Shown here piece after piece: positions 19,673 to 26,937 of a stretch of DNA of 64,000 nt (position 1 is the first letter of the stretch; every line of letters starts with the position of its first letter). The notes under the pieces were generated by a model, which searched no databases, was not told where the DNA came from, and saw nothing but the letters and a program-made list of their open reading frames with translations. The stretch is taken from NCBI RefSeq assembly GCF_002835465.1, contig NZ_PIZM01000009.1, positions 62,001-126,000 of the forward strand, written 5' to 3'. A program made the translations under genes and the position numbers. The DNA is from Psychromonas sp. psych-6C06 (lineage in GTDB: Bacteria > Pseudomonadota > Gammaproteobacteria > Enterobacterales > Psychromonadaceae).

Positions 19673-20296
19673 CTATGCAGCTAAACCAACGCTTGTTGGC
19701 TGCATGGCAATGAAGCCGGGTAACGCCTCAATACGTGTTAACCAATTTTGAATGTTTTTGTATTGTGCTAAAGAAATATCGCCTTCTGGTGCATGTTTGA
19801 TATAGGTATAATTGGCGATATCTGCAATGCTTGCCTGTTGACCGACTAACCAATCCTTTCCTGCTAAATGATTATCTAACTCGCCTAACAGTGCATGTGA
19901 GATCGTTATCGCTATTTCATGGTTTAAAGGTGCGCCAAATACATTTACTAAGCGTGCGCTTGCAGGACCAGACACTAATCTTCCTGCCGACAGCGATAAA
20001 AAACGTTGCACCTGTGCTTGTTGTAAATCATCGCTTGGTAACCATTGTTCGCGGTGATCATATTTTTTAGCGAGATAAACTAAAATCGCATTAGAATCCG
20101 CCAGAGAGTTATCAGCATCTTCGATCACAGGGACTTGTCCTGCGCTATTTTTAGCTAAAAATGCAGGTTGTTTATGCTCACCATTTTTAAGATCAACCTC
20201 AATCAGCTGTGCTTCTAACCCTAATAAAGAGATAAATAGTTCAACACGATGAGAGTGGCCTGAAAGTGGATGGCGGTATAATTTAATGTTTGGCAT
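19673..20296 (-). CDS. Glutathione S-transferase family protein
   Basis: A 207-aa cytosolic GST. The thioredoxin-like N-terminal domain has LYRHPLSGHSHRVELFISLL (candidate Ser active site) and the glutathione-binding cis-proline segment GQVPVIEDADNSLADSNAIL. The helical C-terminal domain contains the N-capping box pattern ASIADIANYTYIKHAPEG. The physiological substrate is unknown. It diverges from a LysR regulator across 125 bases, the usual sign that the regulator controls it. Confidence 0.93.
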   Translation of the reverse strand: MPNIKLYRHPLSGHSHRVELFISLLGLEAQLIEVDLKNGEHKQPAFLAKNSAGQVPVIEDADNSLADSNAILVYLAKKYDHREQWLPSDDLQQAQVQRFLSLSAGRLVSGPASARLVNVFGAPLNHEIAITISHALLGELDNHLAGKDWLVGQQASIADIANYTYIKHAPEGDISLAQYKNIQNWLTRIEALPGFIAMQPTSVGLAA

Positions 20297-20361
20297 AGTG
20301 AAGCTCCTTACTGATTAATTGTTTGTTAGTTGATGAAAATAGTATCGGCTTTATTGCTATA

Positions 20362-20395
20362 TTGATAAATAGGGGTAATGTGGAATTATTATCAA
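20362..20395. promoter_or_regulatory. Candidate LysR operator
   Basis: Inverted repeat TTGATAA (20362-20368) and TTATCAA (20389-20395) in the shared promoter region of the GST gene and its LysR gene. Position and symmetry fit a LysR-type site, but the spacing is wider than the usual T-N11-A motif. Confidence 0.4.
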
Positions 20396-20421
20396 CATAT
20401 TATTGACAATGGAGTGGTGAG

Positions 20422-21345
20422 ATGGACACATTAGATGGATTTAAAACCGTGATTGCGGTGGTCGAAACAGGATCATTTACCGCTGCTGCGATACGTTTAG
20501 ATATGTCTAAAGCGTTAGTTAGTAAATATGTTGGAGAGGTGGAAAAACAACTTGGTATACGCCTTTTTAATCGTTCGACACGCAAATTATCATTAACAGA
20601 AGCGGGCCAAAGTTATTATCAAGGTGCGTTATCGCTGACTAGCAAATATGAGCAACTGGTTGATACCGTCACAGGAGAGCAAACAAATCCTCGCGGTTTA
20701 CTCCGTATCAGTACATCGGTGACCTTTGGTGACACCCTGTTATCGCCTAAGCTACCTCTTTTTTTAAAACAATATCCTGATTTAAAAGCAGAAGTGTTAT
20801 TGACAGATCGTAAAATTGATATGTTAGAAGAAGGAGTTGATGTGTTGATTCGCATTGGCGGTGTGGATGATTCGACGCTTATTGCACGACAAATTAATCA
20901 CTTTCCACTGCTCTTATGCGCCTCTCCCGAATTCATTAAAACACACGGCAAGCCACAGCGTGTTGCTGATCTACTAACGCTTAATTGTATTGTTGATAGT
21001 AATTTTGCTATCGCCAAACAGTGGCCCTTTACTGATAAAAATGGTCATACCGAGACCATTACAATCAATTCTAATGTCTCTGTTAATAGTCCTCGCTCTG
21101 TACGTGCGTTAGCGATTGCTGGCGCAGGTGTTGCCTTAGTGCCTCAATTTATTGTGCAACAGTCGCTAAATAACGGCGAATTAGTGCAAGTATTGCCTGA
21201 ATACAAGACGCTTAGCTTTGGCATGTTTGCTATTTACCCACATCGTCGTTACCTACCTAAAAAAGTCAGCTGTTTTGTCGAATTCTTGTTTGAGCAGTTT
21301 TCTGCAGATATGACAACGTTGTTTACTAATAGCAATAAAACTTAA
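20422..21345 (+). CDS. LysR-family transcriptional regulator (GST-linked)
   Basis: A 307-aa regulator. The winged HTH occupies residues 1-60 (FKTVIAVVETGSFTAAAIRL, then LGIRLFNRSTRKLSLTEAG). The substrate-binding-like effector domain follows from about residue 90, with the CrgA/DsdC-type pattern LRISTSVTFGDTLLSP and VLLTDRKIDMLEEGVDVLIRIG. GGAGTGGTGAG precedes the ATG. It is divergent from the GST gene and probably controls it and itself. Inducer unknown. Confidence 0.92.
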   Translation: MDTLDGFKTVIAVVETGSFTAAAIRLDMSKALVSKYVGEVEKQLGIRLFNRSTRKLSLTEAGQSYYQGALSLTSKYEQLVDTVTGEQTNPRGLLRISTSVTFGDTLLSPKLPLFLKQYPDLKAEVLLTDRKIDMLEEGVDVLIRIGGVDDSTLIARQINHFPLLLCASPEFIKTHGKPQRVADLLTLNCIVDSNFAIAKQWPFTDKNGHTETITINSNVSVNSPRSVRALAIAGAGVALVPQFIVQQSLNNGELVQVLPEYKTLSFGMFAIYPHRRYLPKKVSCFVEFLFEQFSADMTTLFTNSNKT

Positions 21346-21499
21346 TAGTAAGGTGCAGGGGGCTTAAAGATTGTTGTGCGAATATCGCCATTGAGACTTC
21401 AAGAAATCGTACTCATGAGAGCATGTTTTTAAGCTTATAAATTTCAATGGTTATAGTTAAGTGATTGTAAAGTAATGAATAATACATTTTTGTTACTTA

Positions 21500-21517
21500 G
21501 GCTGAGATATCTTTACA
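21500..21517. promoter_or_regulatory. Candidate response-regulator (UvrY/GacA-like) site
   Basis: GGCTGAGATATCTTTACA resembles the 18-bp UvrY/GacA box that activates csrB in relatives (TGTAAG-N6-CTTACA). The centre AGATATCT is palindromic, but only the right half-site is well kept. It lies about 70 bases before the GGA-rich RNA. Confidence 0.3.
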
Positions 21518-21567
21518 CAAAAAAATATTTTCTTAGGTTGTTTTGCCGTTATTATTTTTTACGTAGC

Positions 21568-21895
21568 AACGAGATAGCTTTACAGGATGTAAGGTGATCA
21601 AGTTAACTACTTGAACAGGAAGTTATAAGGTAAATAAGGATTGTTTGCCTGGTCAGGATGACTAAATGGATAAACTACAGGATGTAGTTAAAGGACACCT
21701 CCTAAGGATTGGGGGAAGATGGATAACCAGGATGGTTTATCTAACACGGAAGTAAAATGGAAGATCCCAACGGATGTGGGAAATGGAAGCCTTGGAATAA
21801 GGCATGGTCAACAGGATGTAAGCAGGGAGCATCAACTATCAAGGATTGGATAGCGTGACTACTCAGAAAGGGCAACTTCGGTTGCCCTTTTTTTT
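21568..21895 (+). ncRNA. csrB: CsrB-family CsrA-sequestering regulatory RNA
   Basis: A 730-base gap without a gene holds a segment with about twenty GGA triplets between 21581 and 21866, many as AGGAUG, AAGGA or UGGAAG and many in the loops of short hairpins (for example AACTACAGGATGTAGTT, and AACCAGGATGGTT). It ends in a strong terminator with a UUCG loop. This architecture is that of CsrB/CsrC RNAs, which bind many copies of CsrA and relieve its control of carbon metabolism, motility and biofilm genes. Length about 330 nt is between E. coli CsrC and CsrB. The 5' end is estimated; no consensus promoter was certain. Confidence 0.92.
21867..21895 (+). terminator. Terminator of the CsrB RNA
   Basis: Ten-base stem AAAGGGCAAC (21867-21876) with GTTGCCCTTT (21881-21890), a TTCG tetraloop and eight T's to 21895. 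Confidence 0.95.
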
Positions 21896-21983
21896 GTGCA
21901 AAATTTTTATTCTCCATACACATAATGCTGCTCAGTTGTAATTAATTTGTTAATTAATTGATTTTAGAAAGCCTATTAACTTG

Positions 21984-22017
21984 TATAATCGCCACTCATA
22001 CCAATCGAATTAGTATG
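21984..22017 (+). promoter_or_regulatory. Promoter and palindrome before trhO
   Basis: A consensus -10 box TATAAT lies at 21984-21989. An imperfect palindrome, CATACCAAT (21997-22005) and ATTAGTATG (22009-22017), overlaps the likely transcription start. The palindrome may be an operator or a leader hairpin. Confidence 0.5.
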
Positions 22018-22075
22018 TGCTTTAAATTTATGACAGCGCTGGATTTACGTTTCAGTTAGCTAAGAGGAAAACACT

Positions 22076-23056
22076 ATGTCTACAACAGTTGTGTGCGCGT
22101 TATACCGCTTTGTCGCACTTGAAAATTACAAAGAGATTCAACAACCTTTACTCGACATTATGAATAATAATGAAGTAAAAGGAACGTTATTACTGGCGAG
22201 TGAAGGTATTAATGGCACTATCGCGGGTAGCCGAGAAGGGATTGATAACGTTATTAGTTGGCTAAAGCTAGACCCACGCTTTATGGGGTTGACCACCAAA
22301 GAGTCCTTTGATGAAACTAACCCTTTCTATCGCACCAAAGTAAAATTAAAAAAAGAGATTGTTACCATGGGCGTTGAGGGGATTGATCCCAATCGTACTG
22401 TTGGTAGCTATGTCAAACCTAAGGATTGGAATGCACTGATTAGCGATCCTGAGGTGTTATTGGTTGATACTCGTAATGATTACGAAATTAGCATTGGTAC
22501 CTTTGAAAATGCGGTTGATCCTAACACCACTAACTTTCGTGAATTCCCACAATATGTGAAAGAAAATCTTGATCCAGAAAAGCATAAAAAAGTTGCGATG
22601 TTTTGTACGGGTGGTATCCGTTGTGAAAAATCTACAGCTTACTTAAAAGAGCAGGGTTTCGATGAGGTTTATCACTTAGAAGGTGGTGTATTGAAATACC
22701 TTGAAGAGGTACCTGAAGAAGAGACCATGTGGAAGGGGGAGTGTTTTGTTTTCGACAATCGCGTATCGGTTAACCACCAGCTAGAAAAAGGTCAATACGA
22801 TCAATGTCATGGTTGTCGTTTACCGATAACAGAAGAAGATAAAAAATCGCCGAAATATATGCAAGGTATTAGCTGTCACCACTGTTTTGATAATATCACC
22901 GAAGAGCAGAAGCAGCGTTTTAGTGAGCGAGAAAAGCAGATCCGTTTAGCCAAAGAGCGTGGACAAGCCCATATTGGTTCTGATGCGTTAACGCAGCTTG
23001 AGCAAAATCGTGAGCAGAAAAAAGCGTTCAAAGAACAACAGCGAATGGCTAAGTAA
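22076..23056 (+). CDS. trhO: tRNA uridine(34) hydroxylase (rhodanese-like)
   Basis: A 326-aa protein of the YceA/TrhO family, which hydroxylates U34 in certain tRNAs with oxygen on the way to cmo5U-type wobble bases. An N-terminal acylphosphatase-like domain ([21 protein letters not shown]) is followed by a rhodanese domain near 120-220, with the active-site loop [19 protein letters not shown] and the conserved [16 protein letters not shown] and [13 protein letters not shown] Cys-rich C-terminal part ([13 protein letters not shown]) is typical. AGAGGAAA precedes the ATG. Monocistronic, with its own promoter and terminator. Confidence 0.96.
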   Translation: MSTTVVCALYRFVALENYKEIQQPLLDIMNNNEVKGTLLLASEGINGTIAGSREGIDNVISWLKLDPRFMGLTTKESFDETNPFYRTKVKLKKEIVTMGVEGIDPNRTVGSYVKPKDWNALISDPEVLLVDTRNDYEISIGTFENAVDPNTTNFREFPQYVKENLDPEKHKKVAMFCTGGIRCEKSTAYLKEQGFDEVYHLEGGVLKYLEEVPEEETMWKGECFVFDNRVSVNHQLEKGQYDQCHGCRLPITEEDKKSPKYMQGISCHHCFDNITEEQKQRFSEREKQIRLAKERGQAHIGSDALTQLEQNREQKKAFKEQQRMAK

Positions 23057-23066
23057 CGTCCTACAG

Positions 23067-23099
23067 AATGCCTTTCTTGGTTTAAAAGAAGGGCATTTT
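23067..23099 (+). terminator. Terminator between trhO and the acetyltransferase gene
   Basis: Twelve-base stem AATGCCTTTCTT paired with AAGAAGGGCATT (one G-U pair), followed by five T's. It ends trhO just before the convergent gene's stop codon. Confidence 0.8.
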
Positions 23100-23606
23100 T
23101 CATGCATTAACAGCATAGATTCCAACTTCAATCCGACCGTCATAGCGCATTACTTTTTCTAGCTTAAAACCATTTTTTTCAGCAACTCGCAGCGATGCAA
23201 GATTATCTTTTTCGATTATAGAAATTAAGCGGGTTAATCTCATTTCAGAAAAAGCGTAGTTTTTCATGGCTGTTGCCGCTTCTGTCGCAAGTCCTTTTCC
23301 CCATTCGCTCTTTATTAATCGGTAACCGAGCTCTAGTTCGTCATTACCTTGAATCGTTTGCGCAAAGAAACCACAAGAACCAATAAGTTGTCGATTTTTT
23401 TTATCGATTACCGCTAGTAAGCTTGCTTGGTTTTGCTGTGATTTTTCAATGCATTGATTCATCAAAGCGTATGTTTTTTCTTCGCTATAGGGACCGTTGA
23501 GTGAAAATCGCATCACTTCAGGGCAGCTAAAGAGCCGATGCAGTGCCGATAAATCATCTTGCTGAAAAGGGCGTAAAATAAGTCGTTGAGTAGTAATTTT
23601 AATCAT
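23100..23606 (-). CDS. GNAT acetyltransferase (RimJ/RimL type)
   Basis: A 168-aa N-acetyltransferase. It opens TQRLILRPFQQDDLSALHRL, typical of the RimJ/RimL branch, and has the acetyl-CoA loop region ELGYRLIKSEWGKGLATEAA followed by a conserved SLRVAEKNGFKLEKV. Substrate unknown: ribosomal proteins, antibiotics and small amines are all seen in this branch. It stands alone, convergent with trhO and upstream of the terminator of the GGGtGRT operon. Confidence 0.9.
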   Translation of the reverse strand: MIKITTQRLILRPFQQDDLSALHRLFSCPEVMRFSLNGPYSEEKTYALMNQCIEKSQQNQASLLAVIDKKNRQLIGSCGFFAQTIQGNDELELGYRLIKSEWGKGLATEAATAMKNYAFSEMRLTRLISIIEKDNLASLRVAEKNGFKLEKVMRYDGRIEVGIYAVNA

Positions 23607-23648
23607 AGTTTGGTGTTTATATTAGAAAAATATTCAGTAGTTTAACAA

Positions 23649-23677
23649 GGGGTTGATGGGGAAGCTATTGCAACCCC
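23649..23677 (-). terminator. Probable terminator of the GGGtGRT operon
   Basis: Stem GGGGTTG (23649-23655) with CAACCCC (23671-23677), 13 bases after the stop codon on the minus strand and followed by TTGTT. Moderate quality. Confidence 0.5.
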
Positions 23678-23690
23678 GCCACACTTATTT

Positions 23691-24662
23691 TTAGTTTAAA
23701 TGTTGATCAACCTCTATTGCTAGTGCGACAGTTGCACCTACCATAGGGTTATTTCCCATGCCGATAAAGCCCATCATAGCTACATGTGCAGGTACAGAAG
23801 AGCTACCTGCAAATTGCGCATCGGCATGCATGCGACCCATTGTGTCTGTCATACCATAAGAAGCGGGGCCTGCTGCTACGTTATCTGGGTGTAACGTACG
23901 GCCTGTACCACCGCCGGATGCAACTGAAAAGTATGCTTTGCCTTCGCGGTGACACTCGGCTTTATAAATGCCGGCCACAGGATGTTGAAAACGTGTGGGA
24001 TTGGTTGAGTTACCGGTAATGCTGACATCGACTTTTTCACGTTGCATAATCGCGACACCTTCTCGGACATCATCTGCGCCATAACATAATATTTCTCCAC
24101 GAAGTCCTTTTGAAAAACGGCGTCTTTCGACCTCATGTAGCTCTCCCGTTTCGTAATCGAATTGCGTTCTTACGTAAGTAAAACCATTAATGCGTGAAAT
24201 GAGGTAAGCTGCATCTTTACCTAAACCATTTAAAATTACTTTGAGTGGCGTTTGACGAGATTTATTGACGTTAAGTGCAATTTTGATTGCGCCTTCAGCT
24301 GCCGCGAATGATTCGTGTCCGGCAAGAAATGCAAAACATTGGCTTTTTTCATTGAGTAAACGTGCAGCGAGTGCACCGTGTCCAAGACCAACTTGACGTG
24401 CATATGCAACGCTACCCGGTTTAGTAAAAGCTTGTAACCCTTCGCCAATTATATTGGCTGCTTCTTCGGCATTATGTGCATTTCGGAATAATGCTAATGC
24501 AGTGCCTAATGTGTAAGCTTCTCCGGCGTTTTCGAAAGCAATCGTTTGTGTTTCGTTCACCAGCGCTTTTGAGTCGATGCCATTTTGTAAACAATATTGG
24601 TAAGCGGCTTCTAAGGTATCAAGGTTCATTTCATTTAATACTGATTGGATTGAGTTATTCAT
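23691..24662 (-). CDS. GGGtGRT family protein
   Basis: A 323-aa protein of the GGGtGRT family, named from the motif seen here as ASGGGTGRTLHPDN. Conserved runs GLGHGALAARLLNEKSQCFAFLAGHESFAAAEGAIK and AHVAMMGFIGMGNNPMVGA are present in pieces across its length. There is no signal peptide or membrane segment, so it is cytoplasmic. The biochemical role is not established; the family is regularly encoded beside a NifU/IscU-like protein, as here, 16 bases upstream. I chose the ATG at 24662 because AGAGGA precedes it and it clears the upstream gene. The operon is under a fluoride riboswitch. Confidence 0.92.
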   Translation of the reverse strand: MNNSIQSVLNEMNLDTLEAAYQYCLQNGIDSKALVNETQTIAFENAGEAYTLGTALALFRNAHNAEEAANIIGEGLQAFTKPGSVAYARQVGLGHGALAARLLNEKSQCFAFLAGHESFAAAEGAIKIALNVNKSRQTPLKVILNGLGKDAAYLISRINGFTYVRTQFDYETGELHEVERRRFSKGLRGEILCYGADDVREGVAIMQREKVDVSITGNSTNPTRFQHPVAGIYKAECHREGKAYFSVASGGGTGRTLHPDNVAAGPASYGMTDTMGRMHADAQFAGSSSVPAHVAMMGFIGMGNNPMVGATVALAIEVDQHLN

Positions 24663-24678
24663 TGTTTTGTCCTCTTGC

Positions 24679-25371
24679 TTACGCTTCACGTGGGTTAACG
24701 ATATGTTCTGCTTCTTCATAACGACCATAAGTGCCTGTGGCTTCTTTTAGGGCGATATCAGCGGCGATGCCTTGATTGATGCTCTTCATCATTTTGCCAA
24801 GATTGACATATTGATAACCAATGACTTCACGATGATCATCTAGCGCAAGCTGAGTGACATAACCTTCTGCAATCTCTAAGTAACGCACACCTTTAGCACT
24901 GGTGGAATAACTGGTGCCTACTTGGCTTCGTTGTGTTTGCCCAAGATCATCCATTGCAGCGCCCACTTCTAATCCCCCTTCTGAAAAAGCAGATTGTGTA
25001 CGGCCGTAAGCAAATTGCAGAAATAATTCACGCATCGCGACATTAATCGCATCACAAACTAAATCAGTATTCATCGCTTCTAAAATTGTTTTACCGGTGA
25101 GGATTTCAGCCGCCATTGCTGCTGATTGTGTCATGCCAGAGCAACCAATGGTTTCGATAAGCGCTTCTTCGATGATGCCCTGTTTTACATTAAGAGTGAG
25201 TTTAGCCGCGCCTTGCTGAGGTGCACAGGTACCAACGCCATGGCTTAAACCAGAGATAGCGATGACATCTTTTGGATTGATCATGCTTCCTTCGATAGGA
25301 ATAGGTGAAGAGGGATGTAAATCGCCACGTTGAATAGGGCACATTGAGTTGATTGCTGAAGAGTATTGCAT
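24679..25371 (-). CDS. NifU/IscU-like iron-sulfur scaffold protein
   Basis: A 230-aa protein related to the N-terminal scaffold domain of NifU/IscU. Key features are LSHGVGTCAPQQGAAKL, ALIETIGCSGMTQSAAMAAEILTGKTILEA and CDAINVAMRELFLQFAYGRTQSAFSE. Candidate ligand cysteines lie in TCAP, GCSGM and VCDAI, but the canonical third IscU cysteine near the C-terminus is not seen, so true Fe-S scaffold activity is uncertain. It is the first gene behind the fluoride riboswitch, and its ribosome-binding site can fold into a hairpin. Its partner GGGtGRT gene follows in the same operon. Confidence 0.88.
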   Translation of the reverse strand: MQYSSAINSMCPIQRGDLHPSSPIPIEGSMINPKDVIAISGLSHGVGTCAPQQGAAKLTLNVKQGIIEEALIETIGCSGMTQSAAMAAEILTGKTILEAMNTDLVCDAINVAMRELFLQFAYGRTQSAFSEGGLEVGAAMDDLGQTQRSQVGTSYSTSAKGVRYLEIAEGYVTQLALDDHREVIGYQYVNLGKMMKSINQGIAADIALKEATGTYGRYEEAEHIVNPREA

Positions 25372-25377
25372 GGTGTC

Positions 25378-25481
25378 TTCCTTCTATATTAAGGAAAACA
25401 GGTTTTCTGGCGTAATATTTCCTACAGAACGCGATGATGCTAATAATGCATCAGTGAACAGAGATACCTGTCTTCAATTCT
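25378..25481 (-). promoter_or_regulatory. Expression platform of the fluoride riboswitch
   Basis: Read on the minus strand, three pairings are possible. The aptamer's 3' end CCTACAGAA can pair with TTCTGTAGG (bases 25478-25486 with 25421-25429). ACAGGT can pair with ACCTGT (25466-25471 with 25398-25403). TTCCTT can pair with AAGGAA (25391-25396 with 25378-25383), which hides the ribosome-binding site of the scaffold gene eight bases before its ATG. This nested set fits control of translation by fluoride. Confidence 0.65.
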
Positions 25482-25534
25482 GTAGGAGTCATCAGCCGTA
25501 GATTGGCGGTTAAATCGGTGGAACCCCATCACCG
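25482..25534 (-). ncRNA. Fluoride riboswitch (crcB RNA motif)
   Basis: Read on the minus strand, the RNA begins with the hairpin CGGUG-AUGGGGUUC-CACCG, continues AUUUAACCGCC and ends GGCUGAUGACUCCUAC. These three blocks match the fluoride aptamer: the P1 hairpin with AUGGnGUUC, the AACCGCC/GGC stem, and the 3' CUGAUGnCUCCUAC strand that forms the pseudoknot with the GGGG loop. Fluoride binding through Mg ions is established for the motif. It starts six bases after a good promoter and controls the scaffold/GGGtGRT operon 110 bases downstream. Confidence 0.93.
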
Positions 25535-25541
25535 TGAATAC

Positions 25542-25571
25542 ATCATAGTCCTCAAATAGGGTGATAATCAA
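25542..25571 (-). promoter_or_regulatory. Promoter of the fluoride-riboswitch operon
   Basis: On the minus strand, TTGATT (25566-25571) and TATGAT (25542-25547) are 18 bases apart. Transcription would start near 25536, right at the aptamer. Confidence 0.65.
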
Positions 25572-25588
25572 ACACTTTATTAGAGTAA

Positions 25589-25620
25589 TTAGCCATATTA
25601 AAGGAGTTTATTATGGCTAA
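25589..25620 (-). terminator. Hairpin after the SDR gene
   Basis: Eight-base inverted repeat TTAGCCAT (25589-25596) and ATGGCTAA (25613-25620) with a 16-base loop, 20 bases after the SDR stop codon. No T tract, so termination is uncertain. Confidence 0.4.
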
Positions 25621-25639
25621 TTTGCATAAGCATTAAGCA

Positions 25640-26326
25640 CTACCAGTTTAATTCTTGTCCATCCCATTGCCAAAATCGGCCTGACTGTTTGAGTGTTAAG
25701 GCGTTAATCAATGTAACTAATCCTGTCGCGCTTTCATCAACACTGATATCTGCTTCTGAGCCACCCATATCTGTTCTCACCCAGCCGGGGTGAACCGGGC
25801 AGACAGTAATATTATCGGCTTGATACTCTAAGGCCATTACTTGCATTACTTTGTTTAATGCAGCCTTTGAGCTACGGTAAGCATAGCTACCTTGACCTTT
25901 TCCTGTGAGACTTGCCATTAAGCTGGAAATACTAATAATTCTAGGGTTATCTGAAGCAATTAAATTGCCTTTCAATAGGTTTGATAAGCGCAAAGGTGCA
26001 AGCGTATTGACACTAAAAGTATTTAACCACGCGTCATAATCCATATCATCGCTACTTTGCTGTTCGCTACCCATAATACCGGCATTATTAATTAGGATAT
26101 CAATAGGCTGGTTACCGAGTGTATTTTTGAATCTCTGTAGCGAAACTTCGTCTGTTACTTCAAGCGCGAATATCGATAAATTAGCGTTGCTGCTGAGTGC
26201 ACGTAACTGTGTTGCTTTATCAACATCGCGACAGGTGGCGATCACTTGCATTCCCTGTGCTAAAAATTGCGTTGCTAGTGTTAGGCCAATACCTCTGTTA
26301 GCCCCAGTGATGATAACTGTTTCCAT
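25640..26326 (-). CDS. Short-chain dehydrogenase/reductase
   Basis: A 228-aa NAD(P)-dependent oxidoreductase. The cofactor loop TGANRGIG is at residues 7-14, NNAG near 80, and the catalytic Ser and YRSSK (YxxxK) near 125-150. Substrate unknown. An ATG at 26365 would overlap the upstream gene; I chose 26326 because AGGGA lies about ten bases before it. Last gene of a leftward trio with a hydrolase and a Nudix protein, suggesting a small detoxification or repair operon, but no pathway can be read. Confidence 0.93.
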   Translation of the reverse strand: METVIITGANRGIGLTLATQFLAQGMQVIATCRDVDKATQLRALSSNANLSIFALEVTDEVSLQRFKNTLGNQPIDILINNAGIMGSEQQSSDDMDYDAWLNTFSVNTLAPLRLSNLLKGNLIASDNPRIISISSLMASLTGKGQGSYAYRSSKAALNKVMQVMALEYQADNITVCPVHPGWVRTDMGGSEADISVDESATGLVTLINALTLKQSGRFWQWDGQELNW

Positions 26327-26357
26327 ATAATCTATTCCCTTAAATTGTTTGCTGTTG

Positions 26358-26918
26358 TTATTCATTTTTGGCTAACGTTTTTTGCAAAATATGGCAATAT
26401 TTTTTATAGCCTTGTAGATTAAAGTTATTTGACAGCTGATTCATGAAGCCATGTTGATAAACGCTTTTTTCTAGTGTTACCAAGTTGGTTTTGGCTAACC
26501 TTTTTGCCATTTCATCGATATCAAAGTGCTTCTCACAGATAGGTAATACAAGTGTCATCGCCACTTGCGGTTGAATCGTTAAATGGTGCCTTATCTGTGA
26601 TGGATAAAAGCAGACAACTTGGTTTACTTGTGACTGTTTAAGTTGTTCTGCATTGAGCCACAGTGCAGCACCACCGACACTAAATGCGATAATATTAATT
26701 GGTTGCTTAATTTTCGCTAATTGCGTTTTTACCTGTTGTGCATAATCATCGAGACCGATCTGTTTAGTGAAATAGTGATAGGCTTCTTGCTCATTTGCAA
26801 ATGTTATCGATTGCCCTGAATAGGGGGCAATAATAATAAACTCATCAGAGATGGCTTGCGCGAGACTTTTCAGTGCCTCGCTTTGACCAAATATATCGCT
26901 AATAAAAACAGTGAGCAT
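26358..26918 (-). CDS. Alpha/beta hydrolase, dienelactone hydrolase-like
   Basis: A 186-aa alpha/beta hydrolase. The nucleophile elbow reads AFSVGG with the serine near residue 80. YQHGFMN near residue 160 supplies the catalytic histidine, and an acidic residue in EKHFDIDEMA is the likely third member. The strand order and PICEKHF segment resemble dienelactone hydrolases, where PxxxxD precedes the histidine. Substrate unknown. It is 19 bases after the Nudix gene and 31 bases before the SDR gene. Confidence 0.82.
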   Translation of the reverse strand: MLTVFISDIFGQSEALKSLAQAISDEFIIIAPYSGQSITFANEQEAYHYFTKQIGLDDYAQQVKTQLAKIKQPINIIAFSVGGAALWLNAEQLKQSQVNQVVCFYPSQIRHHLTIQPQVAMTLVLPICEKHFDIDEMAKRLAKTNLVTLEKSVYQHGFMNQLSNNFNLQGYKKYCHILQKTLAKNE

Positions 26919-26937
26919 AAGGGGTCCTATTTGAACG

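Noticed and set aside
21581-21866. Repeated AGGA/GGATG words suggesting a CRISPR or tandem repeat
   Set aside because: Spacing and flanks vary and there are no identical repeats; the pattern fits CsrA-binding sites.
21741-21923. 60-residue minus-strand frame
   Set aside because: It runs through the CsrB RNA and its terminator in antisense and has no coding features.
25600-25634. Seven-codon + strand reading frame MANLHKH with a perfect AAAGGAG ribosome-binding site
   Set aside because: It lies in the hairpin after the SDR gene, has no visible promoter and no homology could be judged; too short to support.
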